Notes under the pieces: model-generated
Database searches by the model: none
Seen by the model: only the letters and a program-made list of their open reading frames with translations
Told to the model about the DNA's origin: nothing
Assembly (NCBI GenBank): GCA_035610365.1
Contig: CM069432.1
Span: 186,419,027 to 186,483,026, forward strand
Origin: Aquatica leii
Taxonomy: Eukaryota > Arthropoda > Insecta > Coleoptera > Lampyridae
Length of the DNA stretch: 64,000 nt
Direction: 5' to 3'
In this document: positions 36,063 through 48,528 of the stretch, piece after piece
How the letters are laid out: the number at the start of each line of letters is the position of its first letter
How positions within the stretch are numbered: position 1 is the first letter of the stretch
Program-made: the position numbers and the translations under genes

Positions 36063-39000
36063 CTCGAGTCAGCATCGGTGTGATATATTGAAAAGGATTA
36101 TTGCCGGCATAAAGTTTTTATCATGTCAACGTCTGAGTTTAGAAAGTTTGTCAAAAAAAAAAGTTTAAACATAATAACGGCAATTTTTAATTGCTTATTG
36201 TGATTTAGTTATGCGGAAACATATTCATACAATTGAATTCAAATCTGATTTTAGTAAGAATTAGTAACACTAAAATTTTATTGCTGGTATGTAAAGCATA
36301 GCATTAGATACCATCAGCTGAATTCGGAGCGAATCTGTGATAACACTTTTACAACTTGACAAAGTTTTCTTGGTTTAGGTAATTATTTTAGCAAGAAGAT
36401 TTTTATTCATTACTCAATAAGCGCCATCCTCTAACATATTTTGTTGCCGCTTTATTACCTTTATCTGCTTTTACATAAAAACTATTTTTTTTAGACTTTA
36501 AACTGTTTTGAGTTGTTTTTTGATATTTAGATTCCTTTTGAAAATTTTCTGAAATTTAAATTTTACTGGTCATTTAATTAGTTTCCACAAACAATCAACT
36601 GTTATAAAACGTAAACGCCAATAGTATAAATGAAACTTCTTAGCATTAGTTTAGTATTCGTGTCAAAATTCGTTCCAGTTTTGTAAAGTTATTGTAGTAT
36701 TTGGTTTTGTGATTTTTGTTTAAGTATTGTCCCACAGTACTTGTAGTCTAATTTAGGCATTATTTCAGATTTAACAAAGTCGAGGTTTAAATTTAACTGT
36801 TTTGGTCTTGTCGGTTTTTTAATAACAATATTGTTTCCACTACTAGTAGTATATGATTTAATTACTACGTATTTAACAGGTTGTGAAGTAGCACTTTCTT
36901 AACGGTAAGTAATCGTGTATTGTGTGACTACGGATAAAACAAAACAATTTTATCTTGAAAGTGAATGTTGATCGCCCCGTAAAAGCAAAGATTAACATCG
37001 CCAGAGGATTAAAATTGTGTTTTATCTCGTGGTTCACACTTTAATTTTTATTTTATAAGTTGTAGCTATTCTTTTAAACGATGTCACCAGAAACAAATTA
37101 ATTTTAAACTTAACGACCAATGACAACACCTAGCAACGTGATTTTAGTATTCCAACGTTTCTGCCCGTCAACTTTCACGTTTGATTTTAAAAATGTTAGT
37201 TATTTAAAGTACGAGTCTAACTAAACGTAAATATTAATAAATTAAATATATTTTAAGTATATTTAATGATTTAAGTAATATTTTTTTTTAAATTAATGTT
37301 GGAAATTTTAACAAATTAAACTTTTGACTAATTTGAATTCAATATTTTGAATTAAAAATTTTACTTACAGTTGAAAGTATAAAAGATTAATATATTTTTA
37401 GTAGTTGAAAAAATTGTATATCATGCACGCTTGAGAATAATATTACATTTTTTGCAACACAATTTTGTTGCTAATGCTATAATAACATATTTTTTAACAT
37501 TGATATATAGACCATTATTACTTAACAACACTTCAAATATCTTTAAACAGGCTTTAACTTTAACTTACAACAAGTAATACATAAAAAAATATTGAATTAT
37601 AAAGTCAAGACACATACAGAATTGTAACAAAATGTAAATTACCTATACATTTTGCAAATTAAATTATAAACGTCATGAGATATTTTAGCACTATGTTCAC
37701 CCTCATCTTCGTTACTGTGTGGTTTGTGGTTAGAGTAGGTTTAAAACTGACCGAATACGAACAGCCTAATTGCAATTTTGACATTGAAAAGTTACTCCAA
37801 TACAAATTACTTTGCACATCATAGCTTACACATTTTAATTATATTGCAAGGTATATTCACTTTATATGAAACGACATGCTTGAAAACCTTTTAATTAAAT
37901 AGTATAATAGTTAACGTTAGCTAACTTACACTTACAGTCAAACAAACAAATTGAATTTTCAGTAAATTTGATTATGTTTAATTCACATACGTAGAAGTTT
38001 GCGGAAAATTATTATATACGTATATATAACAATGTTAGATCTTGTTAGGTTTAATTTAAACTTGTAAGTAAACACAAAGTTTTTGTTTAGTAGGTAGGTA
38101 CGGAAAATTTGATATTAATTAAAAATATAAGAACATGCTTAAAATTTTATTAAAGTATATCCGTAACTGTAGTTAATGTTCATTTTAATACACACAAAAT
38201 GTTTTATATTTATTTTATTATTTTTTTGTATTTACATACATAGGTCAAGCAAACAAAATATCATTAAATGTATCTGAATGTTTGTTTTGTGTAAATTTAA
38301 CTAAAAAAAAACAGAACTAAATATTTTATACAGTTACGATTGCTATTTTTTGTTTTATTCGTACAAACATTTATGCTAATTAAGATTAAAAACTGAAGAA
38401 AAGTTAGCACTTATTGACATTTATACAACAAATCTTTAAATTTTTATTTTAATAAATATAGCTTTTTAATTTTTTTTGTAACAAATTTGTTAACGACCAA
38501 AACAATGAATAAATAAACGTTAACTGATGTAGCAGCTTTAATCTGTCAACGAAAAAATATAACATTAAACGTCAAATGTAATTTATGAAACAATAAACTT
38601 TACTGTTACTTTTAACTGATATAAAATTGATCAAGATTTAAAACAAAGCAACGTTGACTCATTGAATTACACCAAACAAAAGAACTGATTTTTTAACACA
38701 TCTTTAATTAATGTATTGTGTATTATTCAACATTCTTAAATTAAGAAGCAATTAGTTTAGATATTTTATTAAAAAAACTTTTTACTAGTTCAAAACTCTG
38801 ATTCTGATTCTAATAAGTAATTTCTTAAATAACACAAAATCGGTTTAATTTAGATACATATCCTAAATTTTTGTTACCTGTTTCGGTTTCTTTTAAGCAT
38901 CTAATAAACAACGAGTTTGTTATATGTCCGCTTCATTACAAAATTGAAATCTAAAAAAAAACTATACAAAAATAAAAACTTGTATCGGATTTATTTGGCA

Positions 39001-40740
39001 AATGTAGAGATTTTGTTTAAAAACTATTTAGAAAAATAAATATACAAAGATAATTAAAAAAAATCTATTCTACATTTTCATCTGTTAACATTCGCTCTAA
39101 TTGTACTTCTAGAAAGTACGAAAGTCAACAAACAGTTTTTTTTATGACGTTTAGCTGTTAAGTTATTTGCTGACCTAATTAGAATACAATAATATCTACT
39201 ACAATAAAGGTACAAAGCTATTCTTTGTTGGGTGAACCACAAAAGCTACCGTTTTGAAATTTTATACACTATTGTTAAAGCCTAAGTGCTTTTAAAAAAG
39301 TTAGTACATATTAACATCGCAGCATTTTAATGCGTTTGATAAAGTAAAACGTAAGCTCTGCACTCGGCTAAAGTGCAATCAACTACCGATAACTTAATCC
39401 ACAACAAATAAAGCAATAGGAGTTCAAAGTTTTTAAAAGTGGGAGGTGACAAGAGTGATTAACAGAATTCAGGCTCTTTTTAATATGCGGATTACAATTT
39501 AGTTAAAAAAGCGCTAAAGCTGGAAGAAAAAATACCAAAACACCGCCCGTTTTCACCTGACAACACTTAAGCTAAGCTTATTAAACACAAAGAATCTAAC
39601 AACAAGTAGATTAATTTTAACAACAACGTATAAAAAAGAAATATTAATCCAACAGCTATTTGTAAAACCATATAACAGTAACTTTAATTTCAGATATATT
39701 AAACTATTCAGTTATGCAACATACTGTACGAGAAGGTGGTTAGAGTAACACAGTTAAATTAAATTAATTAAATTTAATTAAAAAATTGATCGTTAACAAA
39801 AATAAAAGATATACAAGTTGAAAAACAAAGCGCACAATCAGTCAAGTCTCAAGCTTGACTAATTTGAAAAATAATAAACGCCGTAAACTAATTATGACTG
39901 CATGCGTATACATGGTCGTCGCACATACGCTCGACACTAAAATTTTTACATACAAAAACAATGCTTACATTGTTTCAAAGATGTTGCTAGCGCTAACGCT
40001 ATACAAAACATGCCTAAAAAATAAAATATGAAGTATACCACTGCAATATCACAAATAAGCTGCGTAAGTTACATTTGAATATTACAACACAATCTGCGCT
40101 AAACTTCTAATTTTATATGCTATTTAAATTAAATTTGTCGGCTTGACAAGTATGCTGCTAAATCTTCAAAATATTCTATACAAAATATATTATGAATTCG
40201 ACTTTCCATTTACTAAATGACAGTAACTAACATGTTCGGAATTAATAAGCAGCGATGGTACATAAGGTTTTGCATTTACTACTATCGACCATTAAAAAAA
40301 AGTAATTGCTAAATATAGTACTTAACAATAATCAAATGATTTCTTAAAGTTAACACGTCATGGTAGTAAAATGCTATAAGAACCAAGAAAATAAACTTCA
40401 CCGCAAAAAAAGTAATTTTAATTTTACAAGCATGTAATAAGCTCACAACTCTAGTTGTCTATTATACTTTTTCTACAAACAGTTTTATTCATAAAAATAA
40501 AAAACATAAACAAAACAAATAAGATTTATTAAATTGTCAAAATAACATCTACTAATTTGTTTCCATAATTACTCAACGTAATTGACTAACACGGATAATG
40601 TAACGAATTACATGCTTTTATAAAACTGAAGTGTAATTTTTTTTCACTATTAGCTGTATTGGTTTTGATAATTACGTATAATAGTATGTTGTAAAGCAGC
40701 ACTTTTTTTAATGCAGGTAATAGTATATTTCATTACTAGG
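36063..40740. other. AT-rich DNA, nothing recognised
   Basis: An imperfect inverted pair GATAAAAC...ACAATTTTA lies at 36931-37025 and could be a tiny fold-back element. Otherwise there are no genes or elements I can support. Confidence 0.4.
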
Positions 40741-40751
40741 CTTGAAAGAAG

Positions 40752-40806
40752 GTTTTCCCGTGCGAACTTGCTTCGCCTCACACGGGAACGCAATCGAGAA
40801 CGGGAA
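40752..40806. repeat. CCCGTG/CACGGG inverted repeat left of Crypton relic D
   Basis: TTTTCCCGTGCGAAC...TCACACGGGAACG, followed by GAACGGGAAAAG, forms a GC-rich imperfect hairpin in AT-rich DNA. A related perfect palindrome occurs at 42145-42165 on the other side of the recombinase relic. Confidence 0.55.
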
Positions 40807-40980
40807 AAGCCCTTTAATAATGAACGATATTTTTTATTATACCTGTCTATAAAACTAGAATAAAACATATAAAAATTAAAATACATATGTCTGAATCACC
40901 CTTCATTAAAACAATGTATATCTAGAATGCATTGAAAATTTTATGCATAATTGTTTTGACGTGGGCCAATATTTTAAAAA

Positions 40981-41611
40981 ATGGATTCTGTAGAACATAC
41001 CTTTGAAAAACCAGAAAATATTACTCAGCAAGCAGCAAAAGTATAATCAGAATTACTTTCTAAAAAATCTCGAGACAGATATGAAAAAGAATATCGCTTG
41101 TTCTATGAATGGCGCGAACAAAAGAATGTAAAATCTGTGAGTGATGATGTTTTTCTTGTTTATTTGTAAGAGAAAGCTAAACTTTTAAAACCATCTACCC
41201 TGTAGAGTCGATTCTCTATGATAAAAAGTTGTTTATCTATTAAAGAATTTGTAGACATTAGCAAGTAAGTACAATTCACAGAGTATACTTGCGTAATACT
41301 TCTATTTTTTACTTATACACTAATGCATTTATTCGTACAGATTTCCACAAAGAATGGCATTTCTCAAACGTCAACGTGTTGGTTACGTACCTAAAAAAGC
41401 CAAAGTATTAACAGCGGAATAAGTAACTAAATTCATTTGTGAAGCTTCAGATGAGAAATAGTTATTGACAAAGGTTTGTGTTTGACTTATATGTAAAAAA
41501 TGTTCCTTCCGATTGTAATACTAACCATTTTCGTACAGGTAGTTTCGATATTTGGTATTTATGGAGCATGTCGACACGTCGGACAAAAGCAAATCGTAGA
41601 GTTCGACTAAA
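40981..41611 (+). pseudogene. Crypton-type tyrosine recombinase relic D, with two introns
   Basis: Starting at ATG 40981 the protein reads MDSVEHTFEKPENITQQAAK, a stop, then KKSRDRYEKEYRLFYEWREQ, VSDDVFLVYL, KPSTL, FSMIKSCL and KEFVDISK. An intron follows (GTAAGT at 41266 to TTCGTACAG at 41340). Exon 2 reads FPQRMAFLKRQRVGYVPKKA, then KVLTAE (stop) VTKFICEASDEK. A second intron lies at about 41473-41539 (GTTTGT...TTCGTACAG). Exon 3 starts VVSIFGIYGACR, the catalytic-arginine block, and degrades by 41611. At least five in-frame stops make it dead. The N-terminal half is the best preserved of the five copies. The C-terminal His/Tyr part is not visible downstream. It is bracketed by CCCGTG/CACGGG hairpins at 40752 and 42145. 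Confidence 0.8.
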
Positions 41612-42140
41612 ACTGTAGATATCAGTAACAATTCAAATTGTACCAGTAATGTTACATTTAATTAATTTATTGTTAAAAATAAAAGCTGTTCGGTTAGTTC
41701 TTCTTCTATATACATTCCTAAAAAGCAATGTGCCATAATTGTCTGTTTACAAGGAATACTTATAACTTACATCTCATCCAGTAAACTTGAAATAGAATTT
41801 ACTACAAAAATTTTACAATAAAGAATGTGGTTCAACTTTGAAAACACATAAAGATTTTGACAGATGCCAAAAATTTAGTGTAAAAATGCAGATCGTCAAC
41901 ATTAATTTCATGGCGCGAAAATTTGACTTCCTTAAAAATGTTATTATAAGACCCGAATAAGACCGAAAACTGTTAAATTACATTAAAACTATACTTTGGG
42001 AAAGAATTAACTCTAGCTGAAGTATCTAAAAATTATTGTTATAAAATTAGTCGTTAGTATTGTTACCTACAATTAAAGTCACTAGTGTAATGTTATTCTT
42101 AAAAGTTGACAACAATGGAGCATGGGAAAAATTTTTCCCG
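41612..42140. other. Unrecognised segment after Crypton relic D
   Basis: Short readable pieces occur (for example LTDAKNL, FLKNVIIRP, LLNYIKTILWERI around 41850-42010) which may be the decayed tail of the same element, but I cannot assign them. Confidence 0.35.
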
Positions 42141-42144
42141 TGCA

Positions 42145-42165
42145 GTGCACGGGAAAGATGACCTT
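42145..42165. repeat. Perfect 21-bp palindrome
   Basis: TTCCCGTGCA G TGCACGGGAA: two 10-bp arms around a single G, GC-rich in an AT-rich setting, and echoing the hairpin at 40752-40806. Confidence 0.7.
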
Positions 42166-42234
42166 TTATAGCTCATAAACAAGTACGGAATACATATGTT
42201 TTCATTGTGGTATAATGAAAATAATATTTCATTA

Positions 42235-42380
42235 TTACCCAAGCAACACATTGGTATAAAAAACGTCTAAATGTCCGGCTAATAGACGTTTATTGGACAT
42301 TAAAATGTTTTTAAACGCGTTATTAACGTTTATTAGACGGACATTTAGACGTTTTTTGTAGCAATGTGTTGTTTGGGTAA
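42235..42380. mobile_element. 146-bp fold-back MITE
   Basis: The left arm TTACCCAAGCAACACATTGG continues AAAAAACGTCTAAATGTCCG. It is repeated inverted from 42380 (TTACCCAAACAACACATTGC...AAAAAACGTCTAAATGTCCG), so nearly the whole element is a hairpin. The target duplication is ambiguous because TTA/TAA lies at the tips. It is non-coding and non-autonomous. Confidence 0.8.
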
Positions 42381-42931
42381 CCACTAGTTAATAATGAATA
42401 TATTCATATTTTTCAATAATCCTATAACAGTTTTAAAGAAAAAAGTTTACAAAATTGTTTTCCAGCAGCAAGAGAATTAACTTAATACTATTTTAAGTAT
42501 TATTTTATTTAATTCTAATTTTTAAAAATTCTCAAAACCTTCCCATTATTTTACATTTTTATTTTAATATTTTAAAAAACACTACATGTTTTGACTAAGT
42601 GTCATCTTCTAGCGTATACTATAAAATAAAAACTATACAATCGAATCTTATTTAAACATAAATTTACTGCATTAGAATTCTAAAATCAAACTTTAAATAT
42701 TAAATAAACTTTAAAAAATGATAATTATAAAAATCTGAAAAATAATATAAATTAAAAAATCAAAAAGTTATAAAAATAAATAAACTTACCAACATATATT
42801 AATCAAATCAAAAATGGTTAAATATTTAAAGTTTGACAAATTTCAAATTTGAACAACACAAAATTAGCCTAATAATAGAAAATCCTAGGTTACAACAAAA
42901 TAATATAATAATGGAAATAATCAAACAAAAA

Positions 42932-43367
42932 CTAATTTAGAAAAAGTAAATAATTATTAAAGTTAACAACTTCGTTAAGGGGTAAGTTACGATTGGAATA
43001 GTAATTTTTAATAATTTCTTTTATTTCTGAAAAATTTAGTCTCAAACCTTTATTACAAATGTATAAAATTTTAAAATCTTTTTTAGAATTAAATGAATGC
43101 TGAGAATTTAGTATATTATTAACAAATGATGATTTAAATGAAATGTTATTATTTTTAATACAAGACAGATGTTCAGCAATTTTAATAGAAAACTTTCGAC
43201 CTGTTTGTCCTATATAGAATGCGTTACAATCACTAAATTTTAATTTATAAACACTGGATTTATTTAAAATATTAATTTTATCTTTAGTATTAACAAATAA
43301 AGATTTAATATTATTTTTTGACGAAAAAGAAATGTTAATGCCAAAATGTTTTAAAAGATTTTGAAAT
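42932..43367 (-). pseudogene. Penelope-type GIY-YIG endonuclease domain, open frame without ATG
   Basis: The minus strand is open for about 145 codons down to a TAG at 42932-42934. The domain reads NKSSVYKLKFSDCNAFYIGQ, then TGRKFSIKIAEHLSC (the GIY-YIG strands and the following Arg/His), FKSSFVNNILNSQHSF, KILYICNKGLRLNFSEIKEI and NYYSNRNLPLNEVV. This is the usual C-terminus of a Penelope-like reverse transcriptase or a related GIY-YIG retroelement. The frame has no initiating Met, and RT motifs are not found upstream; a TA repeat inside an inverted repeat (43360-43420) interrupts there. Unlike most relics here this piece has no stops, suggesting a younger truncated copy. It differs clearly in sequence from the relic at 6645. 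Confidence 0.8.
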
Positions 43368-43371
43368 TAAA

Positions 43372-44080
43372 ATGAAGATGACTCTATATATATATATCAT
43401 CATTTCAATTTCAAAACTCACAAATTCTTAAGTTGTAACGGTGTAAGTTAAAATATTTTAATAAATCAGTAATAGAAGGTATATAATTTATCGTAGTATT
43501 GAAAAACTTTTATAACGGTGAGTTGCTTAATACAAAAATTTTTAAATTTTTATAAAAACAAACTTACAAGTAATATATGTATGATTATTGCTTGATATTT
43601 GTAAACACTGCCGGCAGATAAGTCGCACTTTAACATTAAACATTTTATTTATTTAGACTAACGCAGTCTTGACATTTTCGCTTTCTGATTAGATTAACTT
43701 CAAATCCTTTTAGATACTTTTTATATTTTTACTTTATCTGATTTTGAACATTTCATCTGTTGTAACAATCTTCCCGAAGTTTTCAAATACTTCAGGAACG
43801 TTTCAGTATTACTTGCGTTAGTAACACAATCATAAACTTAAAAAAAAATGTTTAAAAACCTAACAACTTTTAAAACTTTTAAACAAAATTAATTTCAAAT
43901 ATAATGATATAATTTGCATTTAAAGACAATAATTAGAAAAAAAAAACTAAAAACAATAGTTTTAGAAATAAAATAATAAAATTATTTTACAATTATTTTT
44001 TTTTAAATTTTTTGTTTAAAGTTTATCTTAATTAATAATAATACATTACACTATACAGTAATAAAATATATAGAAAAGGA
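43372..44080. other. AT-rich DNA with a TA microsatellite
   Basis: (TA)n at 43385-43398 sits at the centre of an imperfect inverted repeat (TTTTGAAATTAAAATGAAGATGA against TCATCATTTCAATTTCAAAA). Nothing else is recognised. Confidence 0.45.
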
Positions 44081-44082
44081 AC

Positions 44083-44280
44083 AGTTCCGTTAGTATGGCC
44101 ATATAAAAAGAATAGGTAATGAAAGATCACCCCAAATAATATAAACTGGAAACCAACAACAAGGATCAGAAGAAAGACAGTAAACACGTTAAAAAAAATT
44201 TAAAAAGCGATGAAGAAATCTAGGAGAAAATTACTAACAAGATAAAAAACAATAGCGTCTGAAATCCGACAAGCTGCTAC
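44083..44280 (+). pseudogene. LINE C-terminal scrap
   Basis: YGHIKRIGNERSPQII in one frame, then after a shift NWKPTTRIRRKTVNTLKKI, has the order of the RWYGHVKRM...PKxI...WKPTxxRxRGRPKKTW tail found at the end of many RTE-like and other insect LINE proteins. No RT motif lies upstream. It is only about 60 residues and decayed. Confidence 0.5.
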
Positions 44281-46550
44281 CGCTACTGTAATATAGTCGC
44301 TATATATTAAACAAATAAATGTAATAATGGAATAAATCTGTTAAATAAAATTTTTTTATTAAATTTGTTAAAATGATTAGCCAAAATATGCTTAAAATTT
44401 AAATTACTTTCAAAAACGTATCGAGCAATGTATTTGAATATATACAGCTATATTGTAAATAAACATAGATAAAAAAAATACGTATACACAATATCTTTAA
44501 TAAGGCAATTAATTATATTTTTTACAAAACGATTTATCTAGTTTTACAGTAAGAAAGCAAAAAAACAGCTACAAGGCTTTACGCTTTTATTTCGATAAAT
44601 AGTTTCTAGCACAATTTATAAATTGCTGACTAAAATTTATGATCCAACAAAAACGATTTTTATTTCATTATAAATAATTGTGAAAACGTGATGTAAGAAA
44701 TGTATTTAAAAAATAAATTGTTTTTTAGTATAATTTAATTATATAAATAATTTGATTACATCATTAAATAACTACACTTTTTGATATAATTTCTATGTAA
44801 TAATGTCAACAATTAAAAATAATAATTTTAAAAACACTTTTTAATTAAGAATGTAGACTACTTATACAACCACACTTATTTATGTTAAAACCCAGTGATT
44901 AACATTTTTTCCGTTAAAATTATTAGATACGAAAATAATTCAAAAAATGATATAAAAGTACTTGCATGTATTGAACAATAAAATGTAGTTGCAATAACAA
45001 TAATTGTGTACTTATCAATTTGTACTCATATGTAAACCGATGTGTTTTTTAATTAAAAAATTTAAACATGTATCAACAATGTCAATTAATCTCAAAAAAG
45101 TTATAATCGAAATAACGCTACTAAGGGTTGGTGTTCCAGTCATAGTTTAAACATCGGTTAACTTAAATTCAGTTTAACTTAAAGATACTAGCATATTATT
45201 AGTGATTAGTTTTAAGTTGGTCAATAATATGGCAAAATTTTACAAATATGTTATCGTTCACTGGCTCATTTCACAGGCGAGGTTGCCATGTTATATCGGG
45301 TCTGATTTAAATTTATTCCAATTTCTAATCTAATCGTGTTACTGTTCATTTGTTTTTTGCAAGTATCAAACTTATTTCAAATGTAACTTGATTTTATATT
45401 TCTTTGTTTTTATTGACTTTTTAAATAAAATTAAATTTGATACTGATATTTTTTCTTTAGCAGTACAAACGTTTTTAGATTTGTGCACCTCTATAACCGT
45501 TAGTATAACATTTACTTCATCATTATAAACCAAAATTGCTAATGATGAGTTTTTGTTATATTCTATACTACTAACGAAATAGCTTTTTTAATAATTTTGA
45601 AAAAAATATTCGGATTATTATTAAAATAGTTAATTTTTTTAAACTATGTTTCTAATACTTAAGTTATGCTGACGAAGTACATATGTAAATTGATGATAAA
45701 TTAATTTTAAGCTTAATTTAACTACAAATCTTGATCATGCAACGAGACCTGTAAGCTCACTATTTTCTTCGTATTTTAATTTATTAAAAGTAAACAATTT
45801 TATATTTACTTATACTTATTATTTAAGACAATTTCCATTGTCATTATTATAAATCCGTCAATTTACGGCTTAGCTTATCACACACACTAAAATTGCGGTT
45901 GGTCAAGATTTTCGATGTCAACAAATATCAAATATTACCGATTTATAAAAGTATCGTTTCTCAATTACTTTTCGGTTACCATGCTTTTATTACTTGCACG
46001 TAACTATGCATATTAAATAAATTAGTACATATCAAAAGTTGTTAATTTATTTTGATGCAGTTTTTGTTTTTAAAAAAATTAATTCACAATAAAAGATTTA
46101 TAAGGTTTTTATGAACACCTTTATAAACGAAATTTTGGACTTGATAATTATTCAAGTGCTGCATGGCAACATCGTTGTAACGTAAAATCAAGATTTTGCA
46201 GTAATCTATTTAACTAATTAGCAAAATGGTTAGTTAGTAAACATGCCGGTTCTACAATCATGGTTTGTAGTTTAGTTAGTTTTCTTATATTTTGCTTAAA
46301 TTTACACTCTCGTACTATTGGTTGTTAGTTTTATGCTAGCCAATGAAATGACAGCATTTCGATATATTAATTACATTCATGGATATATGTGTGAACTATA
46401 TATATTGAATATTGAAACAATGGATGTCAACTGTAAATAAAAAGTAAATTACTTTGAAACCTTGTTTTTTTTTAAATTCTTACGGTTGGTTGTTCTAGAA
46501 CAAAAAATGTAGGTTATATCGTACGTATTTTTTTAATAAAGCAAAGGCAT
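44281..46550. other. AT-rich DNA, nothing recognised
   Basis: A CATGGCAAC-type motif occurs in opposite orientations near 45290 and 46163 but is too short to define an element. Confidence 0.4.
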
Positions 46551-46850
46551 TGAAATCATCTTCATTAGGTTCAACGTACTTAATGCTAAAAACCACTTTT
46601 CTGTCAACAATGATATGAACTTAAATGATTTTACAAAGCTAAAGTTATACTTAAAAACACAACGTTTGGAATACCTACAAATGAATAAAATTTAAAATAT
46701 TGAAATCATCTTCATTAGGTTCAACGTACTTAATGCTAAAAACCACTTTTCTGTCAACAATGATATGAACTTAAATGATTTTACAAAGCTAAAGTTATAT
46801 TTAAAAACACAACGTTTGGAATACCTACAAATGAATAAAATTTAAAATAT
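46551..46850. repeat. 150-bp tandem duplication, two copies
   Basis: 46551-46700 and 46701-46850 are identical except for C at 46650 versus T at 46800. The unit starts TGAAATCATCTTCATTAGG and ends AATAAAATTTAAAATAT. It is non-coding as far as I can tell. 149/150 identity in a region of decayed sequence makes it a recent duplication or an assembly artefact. Confidence 0.95.
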
Positions 46851-48528
46851 TTACGGAAGTAAGATATGCAAATTTCTAAACGATGCACCTAACAAAATTT
46901 ATTTAATTCAAAAGGTAAACTTGGCTTTAATCAAAGAGTATATAATAGGGAAGAGATGTAACGCAATGTTTAAAAACGTATATGTGCAAGTTGTGTTGCC
47001 TATCTATTTTTGACTATAAATTTGGAAGTTGAAGTCATATTAGACCTTCAAAAACAGAGAATAGTTAAGTATTTATCCGCCAGTAGACACCAACAACTTT
47101 TTTGTTCAACGGTGTTGCCATATAGTACAAATCAGTTACGGAATAATTAATTTGAGATTCTCCTTAATTTTTTTTTATAAATCACTTTACTTGAACAAGT
47201 CAAAGGTTTAAAAATCGTCGACGTCTAAATGGCTTAGTTTACATACTTTATATTACCTCAAAAGTGTGCACTGACATAAAATAATACAGATTTTATATAA
47301 AGGATTTTGAAATTTAATTCGTATTTACATGAATATCTTTTTGTAATGACAGATCCCACTTACAGACGTTAAAATATTTCTAGGGTGTTTGCATAACTGT
47401 TATTTTGTTCGTTTCATGAAAAAGATAAAATATTTAGGAATTTCATCTTTTGTACAAATTTGTGCTTATGCCTTTCAAGGTCGGGTCAGAAACACAACCC
47501 TTAGTATTTGTGACAAGTAAAGTAAACAAGTTGATATTCAACTTTATGTTTCTATTTGTATTAATTCTAACAGACTGTTAACTGTTGTACAAAAAATTAT
47601 TCATTTTTTAATTCACGAACGCAAATGTATGTAAAAGGTGGTTAAATTTAAAACTGTGTTCTTAACTGTTAATTGAGTATTTTAATTAGTGTATATGTAC
47701 TTAATATCAGTGGTCATAGTAATCATTTTAAATAATGATTGCTACCGTCTATCGCGATTATCGATTTTTATTTATAAAATAGCAATTCCGAGAAAAGATA
47801 TCACAAATAAAACTGAACAAAAAAAAATTAAGGAATATGTTATGCATATTTAAAACTGATTATGTATCTCTGTATTATGAACATTTACAAAACTAACAAT
47901 TTTACCTGAAATTTTCTTTGAAATAAATGTACATTAAGTCATTGCCCTTATAATACCTAAACAGGTAATTTTTAAAATAAAATCCGGGAATTTTCTGTAC
48001 AGTTATTAACTCTTATTAAAACCCCTACACTTTTATTTATAAAAAAACGACATGATTAAAATATTATAATCCTTATAATTTTTAGCAACAATATATTTAA
48101 ATTTACAAAAATATATAATTTAAATACATACGTATTTTGTTTAAAAAATGCTTCAAACATTGCGGACTCTAATGTAAATAAGCCTAGCCTAGCATTGATT
48201 ATAATATTTTTCTCGCCTCTCCACCAAAAAATTTGTACTTAGATTAATTTTCTATAAATCATCGTCTCTTTTGCTTGTTTGTTGTGTTATGATGTAGCAC
48301 TCTTTTTTAAATTTCAGTATTTTTAAATTTATTATGTACCTTTCTATCTGTAGTACTCAATGAATTATCTGTTTATAGTTAATGATTAATTAATAATTAA
48401 TTATTTGTCTTAACACTATTAAATTGTTTGTTCAATATTATTGTAAATTGGGCGTTTTGCCCGTAAAATAAATACATAATTGTGGATTTGAAAGGGTTAC
48501 ATTGAAAGCGTTATTTTTTATTTTACTT
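46851..48528. other. AT-rich DNA, nothing recognised
   Basis: A short GGGCGTTTTGCCC hairpin lies at 48450-48462 just beyond the C-terminal end of the P-type transposase relic; its role is unknown. Confidence 0.4.

Noticed and set aside
40650-40886. 78-codon minus-strand frame with an Arg-rich stretch (SRSRLRSRVRRS)
   Set aside because: The Arg codons come from the CCCGTG/CACGGG hairpin; no gene context.
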